Source: Coprinus comatus (Eukaryota > Basidiomycota > Agaricomycetes > Agaricales > Agaricaceae). From it: a stretch of 64,000 nt of DNA. Numbering within the stretch: the first letter of the stretch is position 1; every line of letters begins with the position of its first letter. Location: the NCBI GenBank assembly GCA_034638255.1, contig JAWPGT010000053.1, positions 1-64,000 on the forward strand, in the 5' to 3' direction. Below are positions 55,013 to 64,000 of the stretch, piece after piece. Both the position numbers and the translations under genes were made by a program. The notes below the pieces were generated by a model. It searched no databases. It had not been told where the DNA came from and saw nothing but the letters and a program-made list of their open reading frames with translations.

Positions 55013-56029
55013 TTTACCCAAGCTCAAAGTCAAGGGAATAACGGGGGGAAGAAAAACAAGCGAATTGATTGTAGCATCTGGACTTTTATATGGTATGGGA
55101 GAGATCTTCGATGAGAGGTTCGAACCATCTGATAAACCGGGTACCTTATCAGATAATGGTCCATCATATCAGATAACCGAAATACTGGATCGCTTGTCCG
55201 CAGCCAGTCACATCACAGCACTTCCCACCGGCAATCGCCTATTCTGTACATACATAACACTTGTTCCATGGCGCTCCAGGCCAATTTGCACCCATATTTT
55301 GTGGTGACACGAATGCCTTGTTGCTCCGATAATTCATTCCAGAATAGCAGGGGCCTACATAAGCATCACCCCTCTTTCATGAGACAGTGAGTCCCAGTAA
55401 AAACGACATCCCGCTGCTAGTAAGTGGTCGTTGTGAAAATTTGAAGGATACTAGACACATAAATGGATAGTTCAACCACTTTTATCCATAACAAAATCTC
55501 TAGAAATCGCAATGCCACTAGTTGTGCTCAGAGCAAAATCCAAAGATATTGAGGCTCGCCACGGTTACTACTGAGTATCTAATATCCTCACAGCCCACGC
55601 AGTTTCCAGAAGAGGAATTAATGTGTCTAGTAAGTAACACACCAGAGGCAGCAGGTCCTGGTGCAGTCGGCAACGCACATCCGATCCTTCGTCCGACTTT
55701 GATTCCCCAGGCACCAGTAAATTATTTCAAAGACCGATGCTTCTATCACTCTCCTGCTTTTCTCATTTGTCTGGTCGGTGTAAGCGCAACAGGTTTTGTC
55801 TGTGACGTTCAGGATGTTTCCAAGCGGGTTCCCGAGAGCATAGATGAGCAAGACGTGTATGAAGTAGCTCCCTGGGGTGCAGATAATAGAAGGCTGAAAA
55901 AAGCTCAAATTGGTATTTGGTTTTCAGCTATGTAGTACCCACTAATAATAATAAAAATCAATTGTAGTATTTGTACAATGAATCAGAAAAAACCCTGTTT
56001 CCTTCATCATCCAGGCCCATAACACGACA
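55013..56029. other. transporter promoter region and intergenic DNA with one doubtful frame
   Basis: Apart from the GATA sites, a 137-codon plus-strand frame lies at 55522-55935 without a known domain, and an antisense frame covers much of it. No splice pattern supports either. It is left unassigned. Confidence 0.35.
55127..55176 (+). promoter_or_regulatory. three ATCWGATAA iron-regulatory GATA sites
   Basis: ATCTGATAA at 55127-55135, ATCAGATAA at 55148-55156 and ATCAGATAA at 55168-55176, all in the same direction, 21 and 20 bp apart. They lie 115-165 bp upstream of the transporter ATG. ATCWGATAA is the known core for SRE1/SreA/Urbs1-type GATA repressors of siderophore genes. Confidence 0.8.
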
Positions 56030-57815
56030 TTACGTGAAGCGTTCAACTGGTGACAATTCAATAACATGTGCTTGTTCGTCATTAACATCCAAATTATCAA
56101 TATCCTCGGAGCTTGGACCATTCCCAAACTCATTAACGAGGGTAGTGCTCATCGAAGACGGTTTGTGAACTCGAGCTTGGGCTTGAAACGTACTCAAAGT
56201 TTGAGTTGGGTCCCCCGATGACTTTTCACCGCTAGTGCCAATCGATTGCCATTTCCGTAATTGAAGAATAAACCTTGCTATCAATGTACATGAAAGCCTG
56301 AGTGTAGATAGATGTATATTAGTGGGTTTCCAGCTTTACTAGATTACAAAATAAGACGTACGGTAATGTGAAGGCATTTGGCAACCGTTGAAGCAGCGAT
56401 CCAGGCTATTGCTTGTATCATTAATTAGAAGGATGGAGATGGTAAATATACTGACTGGCGCACGCTAAGTCATTATTATAAGAGAATCAGCAAGTTTGAG
56501 GTGAACATGAAACTTGGAACTCACAAAATTTAGGATAATGGAGAGAGCCATGAATGCCGATACAATTGCAAAATAGACAATACCTGCAACTCTGAGTTAG
56601 AACAGTCATATATGTATATCTCATCTGCCAACATGTGGTAGATCAGACGTAAAACAGCGTGACACACCTTGTTCAAACATCAAAGTGAAAATAGTTGATT
56701 TTGCTATTGTCCAACGTTTTCCGTGAAACATAAGGAAACACTTGATAGCCAAGAGGACAGCGGCCACAGATTCAAAGACAAGCATTAAGATAGAAAGAGC
56801 AGTCCCAGCATCCCCGACTGGATTGATTGGATTAGTTAAAAGTAGTAAAATGTGGAGTTTTAACTTACTTCTAATTTTTGAAATGTGATGATGTATAACA
56901 TTGGTTATTCTAAAATTAATCAATCAAGACTGCATAACGTACGCTTTGCTTCTGCGTGATCCTGCACATTTTGTATCCGGAATATCGAGCTAGTATGGGT
57001 TCACCATCAGCACTTTCCTACTAGTAATCAGTGATGATGGGAGGAGTCCTTACAAAATCAAGCACAACACATGTTAGACCCATTACACCAAAGAATGCAA
57101 GGATCAATCGGCTACAACCATATATTGCGTACGTCCTACCCGTAAGAGTGGCTAAAAGAAAGTACAAGATCAGTGAGCACTAACAAACTTTGGTGTCAAT
57201 TCCACACTCTTTCGTACCAATTACGGCGACTCTGCCCAAGCAACTGATAACACCAATGAAGGTGAGAATCGCATTGCAACTAATGTTTGTTAGTCCAATG
57301 TCGCAAGTATATCTGGTAAATTATGAATCTCGTACTAGGGAATTATGTGAGAGAGTAAATTAGTAAAAAATATTGTGTATTTCTCACCCTCGATCCAAGT
57401 TGTTCTGTCTTGACAAAGACATAAAGCACGTTTGCCACCAAGGCGTACCGGCAGGCGAAGTACAGTACAGTGGTCAAGGAGAATTTCTTATTCCATATAT
57501 ATTTCACTGAACAAGTCTTAGCGGTTCTGAAAGATGTCAGAGAATATATAAACAAACCTTCACATGGGAACGTCAAGAGATAATCGAAGTAGAGAAAAGC
57601 TATGATGTGTAGGATTGACTATATTCAAAACAGAGACTTGACGAAGTCAAGCAACTACGACTCACCTATGCTCGAATACTGAGTGCTTAATTGCAAAAAG
57701 CTGAAGACGCGGAACGTGTGAGAATCGTGGTTCGAGCGTCATAAAAAGATCATAGTAAACAAAGTTAAACGTACTGAGCCGAGGCTTGAGAGGCACTGGT
57801 AGTTGGGGAGACCAT
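56030..57815 (-). CDS. DUF6533-type multi-helix membrane protein, copy A
   Basis: Start ATG at 57815. The early exons are 57775-57815, 57666-57700 and 57558-57599, then many more short exons. The DUF6533 signature is LYFDYLLTFPCE followed by VKYIWNKKFSLTTVLYFACR and ALVANVLYVFVKTEQLGSR. Further helices are ISCNAILTFIGVISCLGRV, TLTGRTYAIYGCSRLILAFF, LSILMLVFESVAAVLLAIKC and VYFAIVSAFMALSIILNF. The C-terminal cytoplasmic tail starts TLIARFILQLRKWQ and is hydrophilic and acidic near the stop at 56030. The architecture suggests about seven membrane helices. The family is common in basidiomycetes and its function is unknown. All frames appear intact. Confidence 0.75.
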
Positions 57816-57846
57816 TCTGTACGTTACTACGTATGAAGATAGAAGT

Positions 57847-58071
57847 TACTGCGGTACCAGCTCCACAGGGCTTGGTGCTGGTGCAGCACAGTATGATGGT
57901 CATCCTTATAACCTGGTTAGAACATCACAACAAGAAGATGATCAACTCAATGGGTCTGGTATTAATACTAACGGTGACTTGTATCTTCCAATCGGTGCGA
58001 TTGTATATTTAACCCGTGATGAAAATTCTATGTTTATGAGCGAAGCTGTACTTGGCGGCACTGATCAGTGA
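57847..58071 (+). pseudogene. orphan coding remnant, C-terminal end
   Basis: A 75-codon open stretch ending in TGA with ordinary protein composition (YCGTSSTGLGAGAAQYDGHP, GDLYLPIGAIVYLTRDEN). It is open a little further upstream, where it overlaps the first exon of DUF6533 copy A in antisense. No start codon or intron acceptor is convincing. I do not recognise the family. It may be the end of a deleted gene. Confidence 0.4.
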
Positions 58072-58958
58072 TATATTGTTGTTTTGGATGGACAGAAGTT
58101 CACCAGAAGTACCTGGAAGTTCAGAGCCTCAGCTCTAGCGGATGGCAGTGCCTGAAGACCCGAATGTGGATGAACACGCAAAAAAGGATTCTCTTGGCAT
58201 GATATGGTGGATTCCGGGCGCCCAATGAATAAAAAGCTCACATTAATCTTCGAGCACAAAGCCAGGATCCTGTTATTCCACTACATATTAACCCTCCTAC
58301 TTCTTTGAGCTTGAGCAGGAGTCAGAACAGAAGAAGTTGAGGAAAATCACTCAGGACCAGGCCCAACCTGACGGTCATTATGTAATAGGGCAAATGACAA
58401 TCTAAAATTATACCTCCTGTTCAACATTGAAACATTGAAATTTCGATGTGAATCATGATGGTTGCGGAAAGATGAACACCTACTGGTACTCATCGCGTCC
58501 TGCTGCTACCACATATCTGACGGATCAATGTTATTGATCTGATTTAATTATCAGACTACAAGTTTAAGTTACCACTAACATTCCTGGGGTTAACCCCTTG
58601 GTCGTAGTTGATATAGATAAGCGGTGCCAGACGGTACCGCACTAGGGTGTAGGGCAGCTTCAGCTGTGCACAATACCACAGTACTTTTTTGCCGCAATTA
58701 CGTGCATAGTGCAACATTGAAATATATTGAAGTTTGATAGTATTAAATATGGCAACCTAGTACATTTGACTAGATGGTCATTCAGTAAATACTTTAAGTT
58801 CTACTGAGAACCATAAACTCAATAAATAAGAAAGAAACGGATAGTATCAGATCTACTAACATGTTAAGTGAGTACAGTTGTATTTGTGCCGAGTCATGCC
58901 AGCAGTCACTCACCTTATAATAATACTAGTACATAATGGATTTTTAAACGGGACCACT
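58072..58958. other. intergenic DNA, no gene supported
   Basis: Short coding-like scraps (VPEDPNVDEHAKKDSLGM, plus strand near 58145-58200) are interrupted by stops. They may continue the orphan remnant at 57847-58071. The rest shows nothing recognisable. Confidence 0.35.
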
Positions 58959-60695
58959 TCAATGACTACCACTTCCTCCAGCTTGTGGTTCAACCTCATC
59001 GCGAACTTGTTCAAGATCAATCATTCCTGGATTTCTTGGACCATTCCCGAACTCGCTTATGATTGTAGAATCCACGGGAGACCGTCTAGATCTTACTTGA
59101 AAAGTACTCAATGCCGAGGCCGCCGCCTTTTCAGTGCCCTTTTCTTCTGCAGTGCCAGCCAGTTGCCATTTTCGCAATTGAAGAAGGAACCTTGCGATCA
59201 AAGTACAAGATAGCCTGCAAGTATTAAATCCCATAAGTGTATCATGCAGAATGATTACAGGGTGGGACATACGGTAACGTATAGGCGTTTGGTAATCGCT
59301 GGAAGAATGACCCAGGCTATGAGAATAAAATATAAATAATCTGTAAGTAATTTGGGAAGACAACTGTACTTACAGGAGCACGCTATTTAAAAAGGGAGGT
59401 CGATATTAGTGTGGGGGCGAATTACTAGTGATCGCTTGAACTCACAAAATTCAAGACAACAGCAGCAGTCGTAAATATCGATACAATTGCAAAGTACAGA
59501 ATCCCTATATAGTTTCAAGAGGGGTTTAGTTATATGGTCTCCATAGCAGCGCGACAAAAATATCTTGCCTTGCTCAAATAAGAAACTGAAAACATTTGAT
59601 TTTTGAACGGCCCATGACCTGCTACGAAACTCGAGCACACATTTGAAGGCCAAGAGAATAGCAGCCAAGGATTCAAAGATGAGCATTACTATAGATAAAG
59701 CGATCGCAGCTATTCCCAGGTCCGAGTTTGATCAGGTGAACCGATGCAACAGAGTGAGAGTCGTTTAACATACCACTAATATTCAGTTTAAACCAAACGT
59801 TACGAGGGCGCATGAGCTTAAATATCCAGAAGTTTAGAGGGGTGGCCACATACTCTTCGTTACCTCGTGCTCCTCCTTTACATTTAGTACCGGGAACATC
59901 GAGCTGGAACAAATTGTTAAAATATCTACGAGTTGATGGGAAAATAAATCCTTACAAAATCGAGCACAACACATGTTATACCCATTGCGGCAAAAAATGC
60001 AAGAACAAGTCGGTTACAACCATATATAACGTATGTTCGACCTGTAAGGGTGGCTACAGAAGTACACCAATTAAGCACATTAACAGCGACGGTCACGGAG
60101 GATTTCGTACCTATTACGGCGGCCCTTCCCAAGCAGCTAATGACACTAATGAACGTGAGGATTCCATTGCAGCTAATGTTTATTAGCTCTATACAAATGT
60201 CTCCGGTACATTATAGATCTCATACTTTGGGACTGTGTAAGAGCATACAAGGTAAATAGATAATAAGTATTTCTCACCCTTGAACCAAGCTTTTCTGTCT
60301 TGACGAACACATAAAGCACATTGGCCACCATTGCATACGGCAGGTATAGTATAATAAAGTGGTCAGGGAGACTTTCCTGTTCCATATGTATTTTACTGAC
60401 AAAGGCAATGAATCGAATATCAGTGCTTGCGTAGGTATCAGGAATAGTAGAACCCAAAAACCTTCGGAGGGAAATGTCAAAAAATAATCGAAATAAAGGA
60501 AAGCTAAAGATTGTCGTTAGTTCTGAGGTCGGATCGCTATCAAATATTGAGGAATGAAACTTGCCTATGCTCGAGTATTGGATACGTAATTGCAAGGTAC
60601 TGGATGGGCAAATGTTCTACTGGTAAACATGGAGAGGGTATGGATGGGTCTGGAACATACTTTGCTGCGACCTGAGCTGGAGTTAGGGAGACCAT
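58959..60695 (-). pseudogene. DUF6533-type membrane protein, copy B, with a frameshift
   Basis: A tandem paralogue of copy A with the same exon plan. It starts MVSLTPAQVAA at 60695, then LQLRIQYSSI, the DUF6533 signature DYFLTFPSE and VKYIWNRKVSLTTLLYYTCR. At about 60339 one G is missing compared with copy A (TGCCGTATGC against TGCCGGTACGC), so the frame breaks before AMVANVLYVFVKTEKLGSR. Downstream exons remain similar: TLTGRTYVIYGCNRLVLAFF, VLIFESLAAILLAFKC-like helices and the tail LIARFLLQLRKWQ to the stop at 58959. Either a young pseudogene or a base-call error. Confidence 0.7.
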
Positions 60696-62727
60696 CGTAT
60701 AGGTGTGTAACGTTTTCTGTTGGCTCCATATCCACAATTTATAAGTAACTACCATGCTCATAGCATCCAATTTGGTCAGGCTTATTATTAACAACATCCA
60801 ATCACTAGGCCTTGGTTCTTCCTGTCTATTGGTGCGATCAAAAGTGACTTTGCCTCCTTGCGGGCTCAAACCTCCAATGATCATGATGAACTTTCTATTT
60901 AAGTTTGTAGTGGGAGAAGGAACCAGGAAGTACCGATCAGTGAGGTATTCTGGTCCTGTAATGGAAGTATGTCATATTAGGATTCCTAGTTGGTCCATTG
61001 AACTATCGCAGAAGAGAAAGATGAAAGTGTCTTACCAGGCTATATAGTGGGTATGTATGCAGCACCTAGTGTAAAGAGATAAGTACAACAACCAAAAGTT
61101 TAAGCAAGGCGTACCATCATCGTTCTATATTGATGCCGACTTTTTTTTAATCGAATCACTCTACTCATCAGGAAACGCCCACTCCAACTTCTATGTATAT
61201 TCATAGGAGAGGATTCATAAATATACTTGAGCATCATACGTCAAATTAACTTAGCCTCGATCATCAAGACGCTGATATCTGTTACTAAACCACATTATAA
61301 CTGGCGTTTCACCTTGGGCAATGTCACTATACCAAACCTTGAGCTTGAGGCCTAACGCGCTCTAATCCAATGGCAATAATCATCGGTGAAAACGAGTTCT
61401 TGTGTGCAAACGACAGCTCGACAAGAACTGGAACGGATCTGGAGTGGACCACAGCTTATGACATGATCTCTCACCTTTACCAACGTCTCTCTCACACGGC
61501 CTCAACTGTGGCTTGGCTACTTCTCTCGGCATACTTGTAACCTGTGATTTGATGTAGACAGTATAAATGGACTATGCATGGCCCCCTTTGAAAGAGTCAC
61601 ATACCTTTATTTTTACTATGAGTCGTTTCCAACCCACCACTTGGGATTGTAATGTTTGCGGAACAATGTATTTGACGACGGTATGGAACAACGAGGGTAT
61701 GATGGCCTCAAGTCCTCTTCTTACCAGGTACATCGGAGTAACCATCCAGTTGGAGAATCACTGTGGCAGCAGGGATGATATAGATAACCCAGAAAAACAT
61801 CAAATCAACATATCCTCTTTCACAGTGCATCATCTCAGCTGAAACATTTCCCATGTAATGAACTGGGACTGCCCTTCCATATCATTCGTAGATAGATGAT
61901 CGGTCCACTTCCTTGAAACAAAGGGTTGTCCATTGACGCAAAAGAGGTGTGATCGAGCAGGGGATGATTGAACTAATTTGAGAGGATAGGAGATGGGCTT
62001 TGTTTTGAGTAGCAAAGAAGAGAACAGCAAATAGCGAATTCCCCCTCCCAAGTGTCCCAGGCAAACTAGCTCAGAGTTGGAATTTGGTTGAATATTTGAA
62101 ATGATCAGCTTCTTGACGCGTTTGTGTGGTATCTCCTCCACAGTGTGAAGTTTATTAAGCGAAGTTATAGAGCATAGAGACAAACATTGCTTTCGTAAAA
62201 GAATTGAATGGAAGGTTGAGATTCGAGAAGCGTCGAAAGAGTGAGCGCTAAAGTTGACCTTAATAGTATGTAATATATACTATCATTCTTTGTATAGAAA
62301 GAGTAAGGATGTAGTTCCCAATTCCAAAATTCGACACATACTATGTACGATGGTACATGGTACTAAACTCAAATGATTAATCAATCACCTATATCAGGCT
62401 GAACCACCTTATATTTTTTCACAACCACCCATTCAATTAACACCCCACATTGTGTCCTGTGGTTATATAGCACCAGGAGCCAGACTACACATGTATATCA
62501 ATCCGTGTATACAATTCATTAACAACCTACTAGTATCAATTTTCATTTATGTAAAGAAGTCCATCAAGCAGAATACAGTACAACACTCAACAAAGAGCCA
62601 AAACTTTACTCCCAACCAAACCAAAAAAACCCAAAACCCAAACCACAAAAACCACAAAAACCTTCATAAAAAAAGACGAGTCTCCAAACTTCCACACAGT
62701 TTAAACATACAAAGGAAAAACAAAAAA
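60696..62727. other. intergenic DNA, no gene supported
   Basis: Frames of 91-117 codons at 60754-61047, 61567-61842 and 61830-62183 lack recognisable domains and overlap frames on other strands. Near 62560-62670 a CA/AAAACC-rich low-complexity tract lies downstream of the SDS23 stop, probably in its 3' UTR. Confidence 0.4.
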
Positions 62728-64000
62728 TTAACTAACCGAATCCCTCTTAAACCCTTTCGCTCTCAAAGCCGCATTCAAACTTCCTCTCCTCCCAACACCA
62801 ATCGCTCCCAACCCACCCAAAACCGAAACTCCCAAAACCGGAACAACCATTCCTGATCCTTGTGGACTCCTAGGTCTCAATCCTACTGGTGAATTATTTC
62901 CACTTATACTAAGAGCACTACCACTACCACTACTGGTAGCAGCTGCTATTGGGCTTTGGTTCAAGATAGGAGAAGATGCTACTACTCCAAAACTTGGACT
63001 CCTTCTAACTCCTGTTCGACTATTTGATCTTGATCTTTGAAGATGTTGTTGAAATAGATCACGTTCTGAAGTTGAACGTGAAGAGGAACGAGAAGAGGCT
63101 GATGATGCACGACGGTGGCGTTGCATTCTAGTTGGATCGACGTCTGGTATACGGGCCAAATGGGCGAATAGAGAAAGAACTGTAATGTTGACACCAGGTA
63201 AGGAAATGCAGTCCACAAATCAATCATAACTTACTATCAACTATGGAAATGATACCAGTAAGATTTCCTGGGGAGCTCGGTGAGAAAGCACCTTCAGACT
63301 CGTCTGTTATAAACAAGCGGTGGGTGTTGGCTGTTGAAAGTTAGCCAGCACTCAATTTCGAAACCTAGAAACTCACTAGCGAGTAATTTCTCCATCGTGT
63401 ACATTAGAGAACTAGTAGGGAAAACAGAGTATACTAGGCATGTCATGAGACAAGGATAATTTTAGAATGTGAAAGCCTACCTGGATATCTGTCTACTCCA
63501 TCAGTCGATCCATATGGCTCTTTCAACTTGGACACGAATTGCTTTAACGGCAAACCGAGAATCTGGTTACTTTGTGATGGTACCACCATCTGTAAGTCAA
63601 CCCCAGAATCAATCAGTTGGTATTATTGGAAAAAAATTGAGTTCACACACTTTGACAATATCAGTAACACTGACAGCGCCGATGAGCATCCCAGATTCTT
63701 CATCGACAACAGCAACACTACTGACACCTTCCTCGCTCATCAACCGCATTGCATCCAAGACTGTGGAGACAGAACTGGAGGATATGACAGCTGAATGTAT
63801 ATTGAGTAGAGGAAATGCAAGATCATATAGCGGCCTTGAGAGAATTTGTTGAAGAGTTGAGAGGGGTAGGTTGAGTTCGTCTGATGAGGTCCTCTTGGAA
63901 TACGTTGCAAACCAAGAGAGGAGACGCTTGTCGGAAACCATCCCAAGTAACTGCCGTGATTGGAAACCTTCAGACAAGGTATCTGATCCTTGGGAGGAGC
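62728..64000 (-). CDS. SDS23: SDS23/SDS24-like CBS-domain protein, 5' end outside the window
   Basis: Exons 63651 to beyond 64000, 63481-63589, 63377-63433, 63235-63330 and 62728-63179, with introns of 43-61 nt and matching phases. CBS-type repeats are visible: SSVSTVLDAMRLMSEEGVSS with AVVDEESGMLIGAVSVTDIV, and SLMYTMEKLLATNTHRLFI with GNLTGIISIVDILSLFAHLA. The C-terminal ~140 residues are Ser/Arg-rich (RRASSASSRSSSRSTSERD) and end in GSLNAALRAKGFKRDSVS. In yeasts SDS23 proteins act in the cytoplasm and nucleus as regulators of PP2A-type phosphatase and of the response to glucose limitation. The start and the first CBS repeats are to the right of 64000. No damage is seen. Confidence 0.88.

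Noticed and set aside
55522..55935. A 137-codon gene between the transporter and DUF6533 copy A
   Set aside because: No recognisable motif, and an antisense frame covers much of it; not supported as a gene.

Overview
The window looks like a gene-poor, transposon-rich stretch of a basidiomycete chromosome, probably Agaricomycetes, that runs into a small island of ordinary host genes. The evidence is introns of about 45-80 nt with GT-AG ends, a tandem pair of DUF6533-type multi-helix membrane proteins (a basidiomycete family), a many-exon siderophore-transporter gene and a mitochondrial ribosomal protein S5 gene. No species can be named from sequence alone.

Layout. 1-12 kb: old, AT-rich, CpG-poor remnants (a Ty1/copia pol with its LTR, an opposed copia gag, a 999-bp repeat, a decayed gypsy). 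12.0-20.3 kb: a young, CpG-rich Ty3/gypsy chromovirus on the minus strand with nearly identical 634/635-bp LTRs, gag, protease and pol in three frames, and a third ORF after pol. 20.3-24.6 kb: a truncated second gypsy, a copia remnant and a hAT tail, with solo LTRs nested in them. 24.6-39.3 kb: one rearranged copia insertion bounded by a GTTGC target duplication. It holds a forward half-element, a 6.7-kb LINE with a poly(A) tail, an inverted nearly complete copia copy and the forward 3' end. 39.3-49.3 kb: a degenerate ~165-bp tandem array, hairpin repeats, a hAT transposase relic, copia gag and LTR relics, and an inverted copy of the 999-bp repeat. 49.6-64 kb: host genes (single-pass membrane protein, mitochondrial uS5m, siderophore-iron transporter, two DUF6533 genes, and SDS23 running off the right edge).

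How it works together. The elements mostly insert into one another. Exact 5-bp target duplications can be read for four insertions (GTTGC, ATATA, TTTTG, GGATG). Older copies have lost CpG sites by C-to-T and G-to-A change, seen directly by comparing one LTR relic with its intact relative; two TGA stops in the LINE fit CGA-to-TGA change. Both gypsy families show signs of Tf1/sushi-type self-priming. The copia families instead have a primer site matching the anticodon arm of initiator tRNA. The siderophore-transporter promoter carries three evenly spaced ATCWGATAA motifs, the known target of iron-regulatory GATA repressors. Several frames carry single-base shifts (transporter, second DUF6533 gene, LINE ORF2, chromovirus gag/pro/pol). 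Each could be decay, programmed frameshifting or a sequencing error.
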